A stretch of DNA of 7,821 nt from an uncultured Clostridia bacterium (lineage in GTDB: Bacteria > Bacillota > Clostridia > Oscillospirales > Ruminococcaceae): the NCBI GenBank assembly GCA_938014915.1, contig CALLQQ010000057.1:1-7821 (forward strand), written 5' to 3'. The notes below the pieces were generated by a model. It made no database searches, was not told the DNA's origin, and saw only the letters and a program-made list of their open reading frames with translations. The position numbers were made by a program, and so were the translations under genes. Shown here piece by piece: positions 6,267 to 7,821 of this stretch (position 1 is the first letter of the stretch; the number at the start of each line of letters is the position of its first letter).

Positions 6267-6665
6267 CTACGATACTACAACATCTACGTCGCCCTCGCCC
6301 GACAATTCGACCACCACCCGATTAGGGAGGCATACTGCCGATTGCCCCTTTTTACTGATAAATCCTGCTCTAATGCAAATTCGGTCATGGCAATCCGATT
6401 CCAAAATGCGAATCGCCCCGTTCTTTATTTCGAACGTGATATTATCATATCCATCAATTTTGAATATTTCATCTTTAGCGGTGGACAGGTCAATTGTCCT
6501 TTTCACTGCCGAATCAATAGAAATTGTCGCTGTCGCCGCCGGGGGCATAGCCCTCTGCCATAATAAGAATCCGATAGCGGCGGATATTATCAGCAGTATT
6601 ATAATAATATCACTCTTTTTAAAATATCGTGGAGGTGCTAGGACGTCCTTGCTGTTTCCACTCAT
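6267..6665 (-). CDS. NusG domain II-containing small membrane protein
   Basis: This 132-residue protein has a short cytoplasmic N-terminus, one membrane segment (about 18-37) and an outward-facing domain resembling the NusG_II family (PF07009). The diagnostic region is ESDCHDRICIRAGFI (89-103) followed by GQSAVCLPNRVVVEL (107-121), giving cysteines C92, C97 and C112. The family is not the transcription factor NusG; it shares only an inserted-domain fold, and its function is unsettled. It is often found beside apbE, Gx-transporter and rnf genes in Firmicutes. The ATG overlaps the apbE stop by 4 bases (ATGA), and its ribosome site AGGAG (6673-6677) lies inside the apbE 3' end, so translation is probably coupled. 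A role in extracytoplasmic electron or flavin handling is inference from context and the conserved cysteines. Confidence 0.88.
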   Translation of the reverse strand: MSGNSKDVLAPPRYFKKSDIIIILLIISAAIGFLLWQRAMPPAATATISIDSAVKRTIDLSTAKDEIFKIDGYDNITFEIKNGAIRILESDCHDRICIRAGFISKKGQSAVCLPNRVVVELSGEGDVDVVVS

Positions 6666-7708
6666 TGTAATTCTCCTAATTTGAACCCTAAATCCGTATC
6701 TAAATCAAAATCTTCTTTCAAATCGTCACTAATATAGACATTATTGTCTGCGTCTACTGCTATTATACCATACTTGTCCATGTATTGGTGCAGTGAATCT
6801 TTACCTTTTATAAATATCAATGTTGATAGATAATCCGATTCTGCGCCATTATCGGCAATGACTGTTACGGAAATTAAGTCCGTATCCGCTGGCATACCCG
6901 TCGACGCATCAAATATATGATGGTATTTCTTCCCGTCGACCTCGAAAAAACGCTCATATCCGCCTGAAGTAGATATGAATTTGCCGTTCTTGCCTGCTTT
7001 CATCTTCGCTATTCCTAGGAATTGATTTTCCCCGTGCGGGCTATTTATCGCCACATTGAACGGTGACTTGTCCGGCTTTTCCCCATATAGCAATATGCTG
7101 GAGCCGAATGAGGCAATTGCCGCCTTTAACTTTTTATCCGTGCTATACAATTCATATAATTTATCACAGGCGAAGCCCTTGGCTATTCCACCTAAATCAA
7201 TCATCATGTTATCATCAAGAAGCATAACAGAATCGTTCTCTTCGCTAAGTTCTAGACGCTGGATATTGACTAGAGCCAATGCCGCATTTATATCTTCTTT
7301 TTTCGGGATTGTCGGCGCCTTATCCTTGCCATTAATCCCCCATAATCTCGTCACTGGCGCTATTGTTATATCGAATACGCCATCGGAATTTTCACTAAGT
7401 TCCTTTGCCTGCTTGATTATCTCGAATGTGTCTTTCGATACATTCGTATGCTGCTTACCGGCATTGCTATTTATCTTATCAATCTCCGATCCGTCAACAT
7501 ACATTGAAAGTGATGATGATAGCCGCTCCATCAATTCGCTGCCTGCCTCGCCATCGCTCCCATACAGTTTCTGCGTTGCCAATGTGTCCATCACGAAATC
7601 TTGAGTTGTTGCCCACTCGGCTTTATCCCTTGAGCCCAGCGCATAAACGGCTATTAAGATGCCAACTATAACAATTGGTATCATTATTATATAAACTTTT
7701 TTACCCAT
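6662..7708 (-). CDS. apbE: FAD:protein FMN transferase (ApbE family), membrane-anchored
   Basis: ApbE enzymes cleave FAD and attach FMN through a phosphoester bond to a Thr in target flavoproteins, here most likely RnfG and RnfD, on the outer face of the membrane. The 348-residue protein has one N-terminal membrane segment (about residues 5-24) and no lipobox cysteine, so it looks like an uncleaved anchor, not a lipoprotein. Family motifs appear in order: DITIAPVTRLWG (113-124), DLGGIAKGFACD (171-182), STSGGYERFF (246-255), HHIFDASTGMPAD (263-275) and the Mg-site region ESDYLSTLIF (290-299). Length fits the family. The ATG start follows a modest purine-rich site (AAAGAGAAG, about 6 bases away). 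It is the first gene of the operon, and its TGA overlaps the next ATG (ATGA). The family call is secure; the targets are inferred from context. Confidence 0.96.
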   Translation of the reverse strand: MGKKVYIIMIPIVIVGILIAVYALGSRDKAEWATTQDFVMDTLATQKLYGSDGEAGSELMERLSSSLSMYVDGSEIDKINSNAGKQHTNVSKDTFEIIKQAKELSENSDGVFDITIAPVTRLWGINGKDKAPTIPKKEDINAALALVNIQRLELSEENDSVMLLDDNMMIDLGGIAKGFACDKLYELYSTDKKLKAAIASFGSSILLYGEKPDKSPFNVAINSPHGENQFLGIAKMKAGKNGKFISTSGGYERFFEVDGKKYHHIFDASTGMPADTDLISVTVIADNGAESDYLSTLIFIKGKDSLHQYMDKYGIIAVDADNNVYISDDLKEDFDLDTDLGFKLGELQ

Positions 7709-7763
7709 ACAATACTTCTCTTTCTATTAAAATCGCTTATCTACCTAATAAGTATACAAAATT

Positions 7764-7792
7764 ATGATAGCCTCTTTTTTAATCAAAGTCAA
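7764..7792 (-). promoter_or_regulatory. SigA-type promoter of the apbE-rnf operon
   Basis: Read on the minus strand there is a -35 box TTGACT (7787-7792), a 17-base spacer and a -10 box TATCAT (7764-7769). This differs from the vegetative consensus TTGACA-17-TATAAT at one base per box. Transcription would be expected to begin near 7757, leaving a leader of about 50 bases before the apbE start codon at 7708. It is the only good minus-strand promoter I noticed in the window, and it lies just ahead of the first gene of the cluster. The boxes are seen directly; their activity and the start point are inferred. Confidence 0.75.
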
Positions 7793-7821
7793 TATATTTG
7801 TTGTATAGTTATATAATTAAC

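Noticed and set aside
6267..6665. Naming this gene the transcription elongation factor NusG
   Set aside because: The NGN and KOW domains are absent; only the domain II-like fold is present, and the protein is membrane-anchored.

Overview
The window carries one minus-strand operon (coding from 7708 down to 42) for a membrane Rnf complex, the ion-pumping ferredoxin:NAD+ oxidoreductase, with its flavin-attachment enzyme. Moderate-to-low GC, strong AGGAGG-type ribosome binding sites, short intergenic gaps or overlaps, the gene order rnfC-D-G-E-A-B and an upstream apbE / NusG_II / Gx-transporter trio all suggest an anaerobic Firmicute of class Clostridia. A family-level guess (Anaerovoracaceae/Mogibacterium-like) would be speculation.

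Layout in transcription order: a good SigA-type promoter (7764-7792); apbE (7708-6662), FMN transferase; a small membrane-anchored NusG_II-domain protein (6665-6267); a Gx-transporter/ECF-S-like membrane protein (6218-5682); rnfC (5639-4311); rnfD (4293-3346); rnfG (3327-2782); rnfE (2789-2136); rnfA (2109-1534); rnfB (1487-696); an unrecognised 208-residue protein (668-42); and a hairpin terminator (9-37) whose T-tract is better placed for plus-strand transcripts arriving from the left. No stretch over 300 bases lacks a gene, and I see no RNA gene, CRISPR array, insertion sequence or attachment site.

How the genes work together: RnfB takes electrons from reduced ferredoxin and passes them through [4Fe-4S] clusters to the membrane core RnfA/RnfE, which holds an iron-sulfur site between conserved cysteines. 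The covalent flavins of RnfG and RnfD and finally RnfC carry them on to NAD+, coupled to Na+ or H+ export. ApbE makes the covalent FMN bonds on RnfG and RnfD outside the membrane. The Gx protein and NusG_II protein may supply flavin or serve extracytoplasmic redox chemistry, but that role is inferred.

Points for a second look: RnfD appears to have Ser instead of Thr at its expected FMN-accepting position, while RnfG keeps a canonical SGAT motif; RnfE has a short C-terminal Cys tail; three rnf genes use GTG or TTG starts; and the operon ends with a well-translated gene of unknown function. The overall system (Rnf) is well known; the novelty candidates are these details and the accessory genes.
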